From contig JACDEE010000016.1 of assembly GCA_013816585.1 (NCBI GenBank), forward strand, positions 1 to 64,000: a stretch of 64,000 nt of DNA, written 5' to 3'. Every line of letters begins with the position of its first letter. Position 1 is the stretch's first letter. Shown in pieces: positions 1 through 8,469 of this stretch. The notes beneath the pieces were generated by a model. That model was not told where the DNA came from. It did not search any database and worked only from the letters and a program-made list of their open reading frames with translations. Origin of the DNA: Sphingosinicella sp. (GTDB lineage Bacteria > Pseudomonadota > Alphaproteobacteria > Sphingomonadales > Sphingomonadaceae). The position numbers were made by a program, and so were the translations under genes.

Positions 1-65
1 GGTTTGTTGGGCAACAGCGGCTGGATCACCCGCCACTCGAAATCGGTCAGATCATATCGGCTCAT
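1..65 (-). CDS. IS5-family transposase, N-terminal fragment (runs off window)
   Basis: The complement of the first 65 bases reads from an ATG at 65 as MSRYDLTDFEWRVIQPLLPN, the typical opening of IS5-family (IS427-like) DDE transposases. Only about 21 codons are inside the window. The IS would insert by cut-and-paste DDE chemistry. It lies at the left edge of an integrated element, a common place for IS accumulation. Family call is from recognition of the N-terminus only; the catalytic residues are outside the window. Confidence 0.75.
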   Translation of the reverse strand, partial: MSRYDLTDFEWRVIQPLLPNK

Positions 66-125
66 GCTCGAGCCTGAATCAGAAAACCCGCGCCAAGGGA
101 ATCCTGTTTATGGGTTCACGACCTA
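1..125. mobile_element. Right end of an IS5-family insertion sequence (partial)
   Basis: The transposase start at 65 is followed outward by about 60 bases of non-coding sequence ending near GGGTTCACGACCTAG (112-126). I infer this is the terminal inverted repeat and the CTAG-type target used by IS427-like elements. The opposite IS end is not in the window, so the exact boundary cannot be proven here. Confidence 0.45.
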
Positions 126-402
126 GCTGACCTGAATCCGTTTCATCACTCCGAGCGGATCATGGTTTCATTTGTTGGGGAGGACTGACCTATTGCTGGT
201 GAGAGAGTTTACTCGAAGTAATCTCACCAATTAATCTTGGACAGATTTCCAAGGGTGCTAAACTAACGACTCTAAAAGGAAATATAATCTCCCCTGCGGC
301 GTGACATTGGCTTTGCGGCGGCCTCTCAACAGATAAAACCGACGGGGTGCCTCCAAATCCAGTGCGGGTAAATTCCAGGGGGTCCCCGCGCTGACAACTG
401 CG

Positions 403-1383
403 TCACGAGCTGAACTCCAGCTGCGGGTCAAAGGGCGGAAGGAGAACCCATCCCCTCCATGGCAGCTTCTCAAAGCGTTCGATTCGAGCCAAATCTCGCG
501 ACACCCTAGTGCTAAGTGCGGCAAAATTGGCGCTCGCATTCCGCCAGCCCATCTGAACTATTAATCTGGCAATGCCAGCCGCGGTGACCTTTGCCCTTTC
601 TGCCTTCAGAACTTCGCGCCAAATCCAGACCTCCAGCAGTTCGACGAGGGACTCGGTGGGCAGTTGCCTCAGGATCCGTGGCGCGTCCGGGTCGCTAATT
701 GCATCTACCAGGTCATCGCTGCGATACGCTGCGCCGACTTGTATCTCGAAGACGTCCCACTCGTCCAAAATTCCTGCTCGTCTCTGCTTTCGCCGGACGC
801 GTTGCTGCCTCTGGCGATCCTTACGCAAAGCTTCTTGATCTGCTTGACCGTAATAATCCGCGACTGCTCTATCGTTCACGCTTGTGAATGGGGTCTGATA
901 TGCGACGCTGCAAAGGCGTCCCCAGGCCCGATAGGCATGAGATCCTTTCCAGCTGGGACGTGCGAAGCTTGTTGGTCCCTCGGCCAAGAGCCACTCTTCG
1001 TGCGCTTGCCGGAGGGCAGGCGCCGCCATCAGGCGATTTCTGACCACCCGTTCACATTCGGTGCGAACTTTGCAGCTTCCGCAACGGGACGCCGGTTGAA
1101 GTCCACGCCCTTTCACCACTTTCATCGCATCTCTGTAGCGGAGGAACGCCGTCAGGATGCCAAAGCAAGGGCGCCCGACCAGCAGAGGCATCGCATCAAT
1201 GTGGCCGTCCCTCATAAGGACACCCGAGCCGGTTATCGTTGAGTTCTTGAAGCGAAGTCGCGCACCACGAGGATTCCAAGGATTTTCCTGGGTCCAATAT
1301 CTAGTTTTTTCGCGGTAGCTGAGCTCATCCAGCTGGCGCACGCATGGGGTGTTCACCGCTGCCCCTAAGGATGCCGGACTCAT
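403..1383 (-). CDS. Hypothetical protein with a Cys-rich CxxCx5C motif, mobile-element encoded
   Basis: This is an ORF of 326 residues that I do not recognise as a named family. Near residue 100 it has a CGSCKVRTEC cluster, which may bind a metal. In the middle it has a strongly basic stretch rich in Arg, Lys and Gln, and it ends with an Arg/Trp-rich tail. The ATG at 1383 overlaps the TGA of the upstream excisionase-like gene (TGATG), so the two are probably translationally coupled. The position between an excisionase and the element edge suggests a role in replication, excision or regulation of the element, but no function can be assigned from sequence alone. Confidence 0.7.
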   Translation of the reverse strand: MSPASLGAAVNTPCVRQLDELSYREKTRYWTQENPWNPRGARLRFKNSTITGSGVLMRDGHIDAMPLLVGRPCFGILTAFLRYRDAMKVVKGRGLQPASRCGSCKVRTECERVVRNRLMAAPALRQAHEEWLLAEGPTSFARPSWKGSHAYRAWGRLCSVAYQTPFTSVNDRAVADYYGQADQEALRKDRQRQQRVRRKQRRAGILDEWDVFEIQVGAAYRSDDLVDAISDPDAPRILRQLPTESLVELLEVWIWREVLKAERAKVTAAGIARLIVQMGWRNASANFAALSTRVSRDLARIERFEKLPWRGWVLLPPFDPQLEFSS

Positions 1384-1568
1384 CACAGAGCGGTCCGTTC
1401 TAGAGCACGAAATGCATACTCCAACTCCGACTTCCTAAAATAAAGGCGGCGACCCTTGCGAATGACAGGGACGTGGCCCTCTTCGGCCAAGCGGTAGATT
1501 TTTCGCCGGGAGAGGCCGGTGAAAGCAGCCGCATCATCGGCTCCTTCGATTAGATCGTGAGTCAGCAT
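1383..1568 (-). CDS. Excisionase-like helix-turn-helix protein (MerR/AlpA-type)
   Basis: A protein of 61 residues with a winged-helix DNA-binding fold of the excisionase type. The motif DAAAFTGLSRRKIYRLAEEG is followed by HVPVIRKGRRLYFRKSELE, the usual strand-and-wing signature. The ATG at 1568 is preferred to an in-frame TTG at 1571. Such proteins bend DNA for integrase-mediated excision or act as AlpA-like activators. It is divergent from the regulator at 1685, with two palindromic sites in between, and is overlapped at its stop by the next gene. Confidence 0.8.
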   Translation of the reverse strand: MLTHDLIEGADDAAAFTGLSRRKIYRLAEEGHVPVIRKGRRLYFRKSELEYAFRALERTAL

Positions 1569-1587
1569 CAAAGTTCCTTAGAATGAT

Positions 1588-1605
1588 AACAAGAACGTTA
1601 TTGTT
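1588..1605. promoter_or_regulatory. Palindromic operator-like site, copy 1
   Basis: AACAAGAACGTTATTGTT is an imperfect 18-bp palindrome (16 of 18 positions symmetrical). Its reverse complement matches copy 2 at 17 of 18 positions. It lies 20 bp upstream of the excisionase-like start, so occupancy could control that promoter. Confidence 0.6.
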
Positions 1606-1653
1606 CCTGCGAATGCCCTCCTTGACGCGGGAGTTCCCTTCCGTCAAGAGAAA

Positions 1654-1671
1654 AACAATAACCTTCTTGTT
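1654..1671. promoter_or_regulatory. Palindromic operator-like site, copy 2
   Basis: AACAATAACCTTCTTGTT lies just upstream of the ATG at 1685 and matches copy 1 in inverted orientation at 17 of 18 positions. The pair sits in the divergent promoter region, which suggests control of both genes by one dimeric regulator, most likely the product of the gene starting at 1685. Confidence 0.6.
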
Positions 1672-1684
1672 CAAGGCAAAACAG

Positions 1685-2302
1685 ATGGAGCTAACGCTCA
1701 AACAAATCGAAGATATTCTGAGCACCCGCTACGGCATTGAGCCTGCGCGGGCAGGGGCGTTCCGAGGAAGGCTTCAACACTTGCAGCGCGGGTCCTTTCC
1801 TGACGGAGTGAACACAGGCAAAGGGCATAAGGCTATTTATGGGTGGGATCAGCTTATTCAGCTGAGCGTCGCGTTGGATCTCATTGATCTCGGACTCTCC
1901 CCAGAGCCTGCAAAAGCAGTGGTGCGGATGCACCTAGAGAAAATACGAGCTGGTGCGGCATCTATTGGCGTGCTCATGACGTCCGCAACTTTGCTAAAGG
2001 CTGTTCGCGAAGAGACGTTGCCGTTCAGCAAAAGCGTCTTCCTCGTCACCGCCGCACAAGCGCTTTCCAACCTGGCGGGCTCAGAAGCTTCGCCGGGACC
2101 AAGGCTCAACGTTATGGCCGGACCGAACGTTATTGAAATCATAAGGGACGAAAGCCCCTACGCAGTCGCTGAAAGTGTCATTAACATCGGGAAGCGCCTC
2201 ATCAGCGCGATGAAGATGATTTCCATGTATCATCAAATCGATGAGGCGGCGGTGGTCGCAGACTTCGAGCAATGGGCGAATGCCAATGTCCTCGGTTCGT
2301 AA
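1685..2302 (+). CDS. Putative MerR-like element regulator
   Basis: This protein of 205 residues has an N-terminal segment (residues 1-65) resembling a winged-helix domain: an ILSTRYGIEPARAGAFRGRL helix pair, then GHKAIYGWDQLIQLSVALDLIDLGL, similar to the tyrosine and helix arrangement of MerR-type domains. The C-terminal part has no recognised domain. The ATG at 1685 is chosen because the two palindromes lie upstream of it and a weak AAGG precedes it; the open frame itself extends to 1583 across copy 1. It overlaps the integrase start, so the two are probably co-transcribed. The regulatory role is inferred from context. Confidence 0.6.
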   Translation: MELTLKQIEDILSTRYGIEPARAGAFRGRLQHLQRGSFPDGVNTGKGHKAIYGWDQLIQLSVALDLIDLGLSPEPAKAVVRMHLEKIRAGAASIGVLMTSATLLKAVREETLPFSKSVFLVTAAQALSNLAGSEASPGPRLNVMAGPNVIEIIRDESPYAVAESVINIGKRLISAMKMISMYHQIDEAAVVADFEQWANANVLGS

Positions 2303-3494
2303 GCGGACGTGGACCTCACCGAACGGCGAGGAGAAGACCCGGTGGGTAGTTGATTATAAAGACTCGGCTGGAAAGCGACGTGCCAAGCAGTTCGTTCGTA
2401 AGAAGGAGGCGGACGCATGGTTGATCAAAACCGCATGGCACGTAACCCAAGGGCCACACACACCCGACAGCCAAAGCATCACAGTAATCTCGGCTGGGGA
2501 GCTATGGCTTGCGCGAGCTCGGCGCGATCAACTGGAGCATACCACCATCGCTGCCTACGAGCAGCACCTTCGACTGCACATTGTTCCGCTGCTGGGACAT
2601 AGGAAACTCAGCCAACTGACCAAACCCGCGATCGAGGCATTCAGAGATATTTTAATCGAAACTCGATCACGGCCCATGGCAGCCCGCGTTATGCGCTCGC
2701 TGCGGTCGCTGATTGGTGAAGCGGAACGCCGTGGATATATCGCGCAGAACGTTGCACATGGCGTGGCCGTGCGCCGTGCTAATCGTGACCAGCGAAGGAT
2801 CGAAATTCCAAGCAAAGTCGAGATGCGTGCGATGGTAGATGCTGCCAAAGCGTCAGATAATCCGATGGATGCTCCCCTGGTGCTTACTTGCGTCTTTCAA
2901 GGTCTCCGCGCTTCAGAGCTCCGCGGCCTCCCTTGGCGCAGCGTCGATTTGAGAGCTGGCACGCTACACATCGAGCAACGAGCAGATTCGAGGCTGCTGA
3001 TAGGACCGCCCAAATCCTCAGCTGGTCGGAGGATTGTCCCGCTTGCCGATTGTGTGGTTTCATCTCTTCGAAAGTGGCGGCTTCGCTGCCCTGCAACAGA
3101 TCTCGATCTGGTATTCCCATCTCCTCGTGGGAAGCCATTGTCGCACGCCTCGTTGCACAAGATGCATCTTTGGCCAGTGCAGGTGACGGCAGGCATCTGT
3201 GATCCCAAGCTAGACAGCGCGGGGGACCCGGTTATCGACAATAAGGGGGCTATCAAAAAGGCCGCACGGTACTCCACGCACGCGCTGCGTCATTGTGCAG
3301 CATCCCTGTGGATTGAGCAGCGAGTAAACCCGAAGCGCATTCAAAAATGGATTGGCCATTCCTCAATCCAAATGACTTTTGATGTTTATGGGCATCTGTT
3401 CGACCAAGCCGATGCAGACGCAGCGGTCATGGCTGCCGTTGAGCGGGAAGTATTTGGCGCCGTCGATGCAACACAGCTGCAACAAGAAGCTTGA
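2286..3494 (+). CDS. int: Tyrosine-type site-specific integrase
   Basis: A phage-type integrase of 402 residues. It has an N-terminal Arm-type DNA-binding region (residues 1-50), a SAM-like core-binding domain (about 75-170) and a C-terminal catalytic domain. Visible catalytic residues are Arg208 (GLRASEL), Lys243 (GPPKSS), His332 and Arg335 (THALRH), His358 (WIGHSS) and the nucleophile Tyr368 (DVYGH). The ATG at 2286 overlaps the preceding gene and matches the usual family start; in-frame codons further upstream give an atypical leader. The gene ends 26 bp before a tRNA-Gln fragment, the standard arrangement for an integrase next to its attachment site. Confidence 0.93.
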   Translation: MSSVRKRTWTSPNGEEKTRWVVDYKDSAGKRRAKQFVRKKEADAWLIKTAWHVTQGPHTPDSQSITVISAGELWLARARRDQLEHTTIAAYEQHLRLHIVPLLGHRKLSQLTKPAIEAFRDILIETRSRPMAARVMRSLRSLIGEAERRGYIAQNVAHGVAVRRANRDQRRIEIPSKVEMRAMVDAAKASDNPMDAPLVLTCVFQGLRASELRGLPWRSVDLRAGTLHIEQRADSRLLIGPPKSSAGRRIVPLADCVVSSLRKWRLRCPATDLDLVFPSPRGKPLSHASLHKMHLWPVQVTAGICDPKLDSAGDPVIDNKGAIKKAARYSTHALRHCAASLWIEQRVNPKRIQKWIGHSSIQMTFDVYGHLFDQADADAAVMAAVEREVFGAVDATQLQQEA

Positions 3495-3520
3495 ACGCCG
3501 CAGAAATCCGTCGGCAAAAA

Positions 3521-3569
3521 CGGATTCTGATTCCGTCTATCGAGGTTCGAATCCTCGCGGGGCATCCAG
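3521..3569 (+). other. Attachment site: 3' half of tRNA-Gln(CTG)
   Basis: These 49 bases can be folded as the 3' part of a tRNA: anticodon stem acgga/tccgt with loop ttctgat (anticodon CTG, Gln), variable loop, T-stem cgagg/cctcg with loop ttcgaat, then the 3' acceptor strand cggggca, a T and CCA. No 5' half (acceptor strand and D-arm) precedes it; upstream is integrase-linked DNA. This is therefore a duplicated tRNA 3' end left by integration. The intact tRNA-Gln is expected at the other end of the element, left of this window. Confidence 0.8.
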
Positions 3570-3881
3570 CTTCCTGTCAGATCATCGAAAGCGCTCGTCT
3601 TCGCGTCGAGCGGTTGCGAAAGTTAGGGGGCTTCCGGCTCCGGCCGCAGGGACGTCTTAACTCCTATGGGTGAAGACGGAGAATGTGCTGAACCGCTACG
3701 GAGACAAAGGCGTCGCCTGTCCCCAAGCCCAGGCGACGGCCAGCGCGGCGAGCAAATGGCGGGACCAGAATGGCCTGCGCACTCTACGAGGCCTAAGGGA
3801 CCCCGGCGCCCCGCCGCTCCTGACATTATCTAGTTGATTTGACGACAATTAGATTGTCACAATGCGACTCCGGGAGAAGCA
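3570..3881. other. Non-coding stretch downstream of the attachment site
   Basis: I see no convincing gene here. It contains a perfect 9-bp inverted repeat CGTCGCCTG / CAGGCGACG at 3711-3738 with a 10-base loop and no T-tract. It also has a short dyad GACAAT-tag-ATTGTC at 3844-3858, just upstream of the kinase gene, which could be an operator. Chromosomal backbone presumably starts here. Confidence 0.5.
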
Positions 3882-5393
3882 ATGCGATCTACGTCCGACC
3901 TCCACGAAACGCTCGACGCGGTTTTGTCGACCGCGCTGGATGCTGCAATAGCCATGAAAGAGGATGGCAGCATCGCGCGGTGGAACCATGTTGCCGAACG
4001 AACCTTCGGTTGGACGTTCGCCGAGGTTCACGGCAAACTGGTCAGTGAAGTGATCATACCGCCCGAATTCAGGCCGAGCCATGCTGCGGGGCTGAAACGG
4101 TACCTCGAAACCGGAGTGCCGAGGTACCTCGGCAGGCATGTCGAAGTAATAGCGGTCGACCGCGCGGGTCGACGCTTCGCTACCGAACTTTCTTCTACGG
4201 AGGTGCATCATAACGGCGAGCGGCTATTCCTTGGGTTCATCAGGGACATCAGTCAACGCAAAGAGGCGGACGCTAGAATTTCCGAGGTCACCGAGCGCCT
4301 GAACCTGGCCGTACGGACCCATTCAATCGGGATTTTCGACACCGATGTAACGTGTGCGAAGGTTTATTGGGACCCGGAGCTGGAGCGAATTTACGGCTAC
4401 GGGCCCGGAGAGTTCGCTGCGACCATCGAGGCCTGGCGCTTGCATGTCATTCCAGCCGATCTTGACCGGGTAACCAAGCAGTTCGACACGGCGATCGCCG
4501 CGCGGGCTTCGGAACTTGCCTATAATTACCGAATCCGCCGCAGGGACGGAGAGATCCGCCACGTCGAGGCCTCCGCGCGTTTCTTCTACGATGCGGCCGG
4601 GAAGAACACCCGCCGGGTCGGCGTGAACATCGATGTAACGAGCCGTAAACAGACGGAGCGGCGGCTGTTTGAAACCCAGGCGGAACTCGCCCACCTGTCG
4701 CGACTGGGTTCGCTCGGTGCCATGGCCTCCAGCCTCGGCCATGAGCTCAACCAACCGCTGACCGCTGTGGCCAATTACCTGTCGGCAGCGAAAAGCTTGC
4801 TCAAGAACGATCTGGGAGCCGATTTCGGCAAAGCCCTGGAGGCTCTCGAACTTGCCTCCGCCAACACAATGCGCGCGGCGGAGCTCATCAGGCGCCTTCG
4901 AGCTATGTCGCTGAAACAGCCGATGCAGCGGCAAATCACCAGCCTTGCTACCATCGTGAACGAAACGGCGTCGTTGGCCCTTCCGAACGGACCCTTAAGC
5001 GGGGTCTCGATCGATGTCGTGATCGATCCGGAAGCCGATCGCGTGTTCGCAGACCCGCTCATGGTGCAGCAGGTAATATTCAACCTGCTTCGGAACGCCG
5101 CGGAGGCGATGTCGTCGATTGGAGGGAAAATTTCGGTACGGGCCTCGCTGTTGGACGAGCAATTTGCGATGCTTTCGGTCGCAGATAACGGCCCTGGCCT
5201 CGACCCGGAGGTAAAGGCTCAATTGTTTACCGCTTTCGTTTCGACCAAGAGCGACGGAATGGGTGTTGGACTCTCCATCTGCCGCACGATCATCGAGAGC
5301 CAGGACGGAAAAATCTGGGCCCGCAGCAGCCCTGAAGGTACCATTTTTTATTTCACGCTCCCGCGCGAAAGTCTCGAGGAAAATTCAGCCTGA
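3882..5393 (+). CDS. PAS-domain sensor histidine kinase, FixL-like
   Basis: A kinase of 503 residues with no membrane segment, so probably cytoplasmic. It has two PAS domains (about residues 8-125 and 135-255; the first matches the FixL/NodV PAS style, RDISQRKEAD) and then a HisKA domain with phospho-acceptor His287 in SLGHELNQPLTA. The HATPase domain shows the N-box (LLRNAAEAM), the G1 box (DNGPGLD) and the G2 box (GMGVGLSICR). GGGAG precedes the ATG at 3882. No response regulator lies next to it. It shares its kinase core style with the gene at 46073. The signal is unknown; I see no proof of haem binding. Confidence 0.88.
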   Translation: MRSTSDLHETLDAVLSTALDAAIAMKEDGSIARWNHVAERTFGWTFAEVHGKLVSEVIIPPEFRPSHAAGLKRYLETGVPRYLGRHVEVIAVDRAGRRFATELSSTEVHHNGERLFLGFIRDISQRKEADARISEVTERLNLAVRTHSIGIFDTDVTCAKVYWDPELERIYGYGPGEFAATIEAWRLHVIPADLDRVTKQFDTAIAARASELAYNYRIRRRDGEIRHVEASARFFYDAAGKNTRRVGVNIDVTSRKQTERRLFETQAELAHLSRLGSLGAMASSLGHELNQPLTAVANYLSAAKSLLKNDLGADFGKALEALELASANTMRAAELIRRLRAMSLKQPMQRQITSLATIVNETASLALPNGPLSGVSIDVVIDPEADRVFADPLMVQQVIFNLLRNAAEAMSSIGGKISVRASLLDEQFAMLSVADNGPGLDPEVKAQLFTAFVSTKSDGMGVGLSICRTIIESQDGKIWARSSPEGTIFYFTLPRESLEENSA

Positions 5394-5592
5394 GGCTGCG
5401 GTCAGCAGATGGTGCGTGATAGGGCAATGTGCCCTAACCTTTCCTGTGTCTGGATTATTTCGCGCTCGAGTTCGGGCTGTATCCTCCCTTCTTGCACCCA
5501 ATCCTCCAGCGCCGCGTTATTGCGCTTGAAAAGCCGTGCCGCAGCCGTTCCAAATGGCGACCTGGCAGGATGCAATTTCAAAGGAGCATGGG

Positions 5593-7260
5593 ATGCGTAC
5601 AGCGATTTTGGCCGCCTTGCTGATGACGAGCGCCTGCGCCTCCAGCCCAATCGAGCCGCCCAGGTTGGAGCAGGGCGCGGCCTCCGATTACGATCTGGCC
5701 GCGCAGCGGGCCAAGATCGCGCGTATCGCCATGGCTGCCAATACAAGCTTCCTCAACGCCCAGGAACGCAAGGTCGTGAACCTGCTGATCCGGGCGGCCG
5801 ATCTGATGAACCCTATCTATCTTCACCAGCGTTCGACCGAAAATCCGACAATCCGCGCCGAAATCGCACGAAGTCAGCATCCGCAAAAGACGACTTTGCT
5901 CGACATGTTCGACCTGCATTTCGGGCCATGGGACACGCTCGCCGAAAACCATCCCTTTTACGGCGGCGAACAGATGCCCGCCGGGGGAGGCTTTTACCCG
6001 GAGGACCTGACGAAGGAGGCGTTTGACGCCTATCTTGCCGCTCATCCGGCCGAGCGCGAGGCGCTGGTCAGTCCCTATAGCGTAGTGCGCCGCCGCGGCG
6101 AACGGCTGGTCGCCATTCCTTATTCCCAGGAATATGGGCAATGGCTGGAGCCGGCGGGGAAATTGCTGGAGCAGGCGGCGCGGACGACCAGCAATACCAG
6201 CCTCAGGAAATTCCTGAACCTTCGGGCCAGGGCGTTCCGCACCAACGATTATTATGAATCCGAACTGGCCTGGATGGACGTTTCGGGCACTCCTATCGAA
6301 GTCGTGATCGGTCCTTATGAAGTCTATACCGACACGCTCTACGGCACCAAGACCGCCTTTGAATCCTTCGTGACGGTCCAGGACCCGAAGGAAAGCGGTT
6401 CCTTGTCCCACTATAAGAATCTGCTGGCCGACATGGAGCGCAACCTGCCAGTCGAGGACAGGTACAAGAATTTCAGCCGGCCGTTCAATTCACCGATCCT
6501 GGTCGCCGACCAGGTGCGCGGCGGCGGCGACAATGTCCCCGGCGTTCAGACGGTGGCTTTCAACCTGCCCAATGACGAACGGGTGCGCGAGGCCAAAGGC
6601 GCCAAGAAGGTGATCCTCGCCAATGTGCTGGGCGCCAAATATGATCGCATCCTCGCGCCGATCGCCAATCTGGCGCTGGTCCCCGATCAGGCGCGGCTGG
6701 TCAGCAAGAAATATATGACCAACGAGACCTTGTTCCACGAGCTTTCGCACAGCCTTGGGCCCGGCACGATCAGCCTCAATGGGCGGCAGACGACGGTTAA
6801 TGCGGAGCTGAAGGATCTCTATTCGGCGTCCGAGGAAGCCAAGGCAGACGTGATGGGGATGCACAACATATTATATATGATGGATCGCGGGGAGCTTCCC
6901 GCGGCCGAGCGCGAGCAGGCGCTTGCCACCTATGTCGCCGGAATTTTCCGAGCGGTTCGCTTCGGCATCGATGAAGCACATGGGCGCGGCGCGGCGCTTC
7001 AATATTCCTATCTGAAAGAAAAGGGCGCGTTGGAATGGGTGCCTTCCCAGCGCCGATTCCGGATCGAACATTCGCGGCTCGCCAAAGGGCTAAGCGACCT
7101 TACCGCCGATCTGGTGCGCCTGCAGGGCAATGGCGATTACGCAGGCACCAAGGCATTTTTCGATCGCTACGCGCGGCTGGACGATCAGGCGCGCGCCGTG
7201 CTTGCGGGCAGCGCGGCCATCCCGACCGACATCCAGCCCGATTATCCGGAGAGGGTCTGA
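5593..7260 (+). CDS. Lipoprotein M49 (dipeptidyl-peptidase III-like) zinc metallopeptidase
   Basis: A 555-residue exported protein. MRTAILAALLMTSACAS is a lipoprotein signal with lipid-attachment Cys15. The zinc motif HELSH (His382, Glu383, His386), followed by SLGPGTI, and a downstream EEAKAD (Glu414/415) resemble the M49 family and plant Nudix-linked DPPIII-like enzymes. The family would cleave peptides from their N-terminus. Strong AAAGGAG at 5579-5586 supports the ATG at 5593 over upstream in-frame codons. It is followed after 2 bp by glutaminase, so peptide hydrolysis and glutamine deamidation may be co-expressed. Confidence 0.78.
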   Translation: MRTAILAALLMTSACASSPIEPPRLEQGAASDYDLAAQRAKIARIAMAANTSFLNAQERKVVNLLIRAADLMNPIYLHQRSTENPTIRAEIARSQHPQKTTLLDMFDLHFGPWDTLAENHPFYGGEQMPAGGGFYPEDLTKEAFDAYLAAHPAEREALVSPYSVVRRRGERLVAIPYSQEYGQWLEPAGKLLEQAARTTSNTSLRKFLNLRARAFRTNDYYESELAWMDVSGTPIEVVIGPYEVYTDTLYGTKTAFESFVTVQDPKESGSLSHYKNLLADMERNLPVEDRYKNFSRPFNSPILVADQVRGGGDNVPGVQTVAFNLPNDERVREAKGAKKVILANVLGAKYDRILAPIANLALVPDQARLVSKKYMTNETLFHELSHSLGPGTISLNGRQTTVNAELKDLYSASEEAKADVMGMHNILYMMDRGELPAAEREQALATYVAGIFRAVRFGIDEAHGRGAALQYSYLKEKGALEWVPSQRRFRIEHSRLAKGLSDLTADLVRLQGNGDYAGTKAFFDRYARLDDQARAVLAGSAAIPTDIQPDYPERV

Positions 7261-7262
7261 TT

Positions 7263-8219
7263 GTGGCGGATTTCGACCGTAAGGAGAATCCGGGGCTCGA
7301 CTATCAGGCGATCGTCGATGCCGTGCTGGCGGATGCAGAAGTCTATCGAGGCCATGGGGATGTCGCGACTTACATCCCGGCGCTGGCGCAGGTGAACCCG
7401 AACAAGCTCGGCATAGCGCTGGCGTTGCGCGACGGCAGCGTCTTTTGCGCCGGCGACGCCAACGAGCCTTTTTCCGCCCAAAGCATCTGCAAGGTCTTCA
7501 GCCTGTCGCTCGCGCTTCAGCGCGTGGGGCCGGCTCTTTGGAACCATGTCGGACGTGAGCCTTCCGGGTCGCCGTTTAATTCGATCGTGCAGCTGGAATC
7601 GGAAAAGGGCAAACCGCGCAACCCGTTGATCAATGCGGGCGCGATCGTGGTATGCGATCAATTGATGGGGCGCCGCGGCGCCGATACGACGCTCGAGGAA
7701 CTGCTGGATTTCCTGCGCACCCGAAGCGGCGAGAAAGACATCAATGTCGACGAGCAGGTGGCGATGTCGGAATCGCAGGCCGGCCACCTCAACCGGAGCC
7801 TGGCCCATTTCGTCGCGGCCTTTGGCAATTTGCAGAATCCGGTGGAGGAAGTGCTTTCGGTCTATTTCCGCCAATGTTCGATCGCGATGAGCTGCCGCCA
7901 GCTCGCTCTGGCGGCGCAATATCTTGCCTGCGATGGAAGCGATTGCCGTACCGGGGAGTCAGTCCTGCTCCCCACCCGCGCGCGACGCGTCAACGCGCTG
8001 ATGCTGACCTGCGGCCATTATGACAATAGCGGCGACTTCGCGTTCCGGATCGGCCTTCCGGGCAAAAGCGGAGTAGGCGGCGGCATCCTGACGGTCATTC
8101 CCGGGGTCGGCACGGCCTGCGTATGGTCGCCCGGACTGAACGCCGCGGGCACATCTTTGGCGGGAGCGATCGCGCTGGAGAAATTGGTGGAGCGGACCGG
8201 CTGGTCGGTATTTGCCTGA
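7263..8219 (+). CDS. glsA: Glutaminase
   Basis: Hydrolyses L-glutamine to glutamate and ammonia. The 318-residue length matches the serine-dependent beta-lactamase-like GlsA family. Signatures include SAQSICKVFSL (Ser-x-x-Lys active site), EPSGSPFNS, NPLINAGAI, and the C-terminal GKSGVGGGI motif. The GTG at 7263 lies 2 bp after the preceding stop with GGAGAGGG upstream, so the genes form an operon. No transit or signal peptide is visible, so it is cytoplasmic. Confidence 0.93.
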   Translation: MADFDRKENPGLDYQAIVDAVLADAEVYRGHGDVATYIPALAQVNPNKLGIALALRDGSVFCAGDANEPFSAQSICKVFSLSLALQRVGPALWNHVGREPSGSPFNSIVQLESEKGKPRNPLINAGAIVVCDQLMGRRGADTTLEELLDFLRTRSGEKDINVDEQVAMSESQAGHLNRSLAHFVAAFGNLQNPVEEVLSVYFRQCSIAMSCRQLALAAQYLACDGSDCRTGESVLLPTRARRVNALMLTCGHYDNSGDFAFRIGLPGKSGVGGGILTVIPGVGTACVWSPGLNAAGTSLAGAIALEKLVERTGWSVFA

Positions 8220-8225
8220 CGAAAA

Positions 8226-8266
8226 AGGCCCCGCCAGCGAAAAGGGAGTAACGCCAGGCGAGGCCT
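8226..8266 (-). terminator. Hairpin with T-tract on the minus strand
   Basis: AGGCCCCGCCAGCG and CGCCAGGCGAGGCCT can pair with a few mismatches. On the complementary strand the hairpin is followed by CCTTTTT, as in an intrinsic terminator reading leftwards; on the plus strand it lacks a T-tract but directly follows glutaminase. It may serve glutaminase weakly or end an unseen minus-strand transcript. Confidence 0.4.
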
Positions 8267-8469
8267 GATAACCCTAAGCTGCCCCAGCTCCGAGTCCCTT
8301 TTATCATACGTCAAACGGCCAAAAATTGCTACCGCACCGTTAACCATATAAGGCCGCGGAAGAGCGGCACATGCAAAGGATGCATCTGGTGAAAAAGCCT
8401 TAGCAGGTGGGATTCCCCGGGGCATTGGTCTAGACGGCCTTTCGTCTATTGCGATCGCGAAGGTGCAAA

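Noticed and set aside
258-539. Minus-strand ORF of 93 codons
   Set aside because: It lies largely in another frame of the 326-residue gene and has no ribosome site or family similarity.
3711-3738. Inverted repeat as a terminator
   Set aside because: Perfect arms but no T-tract and no gene ends here on either strand; kept only as a note.
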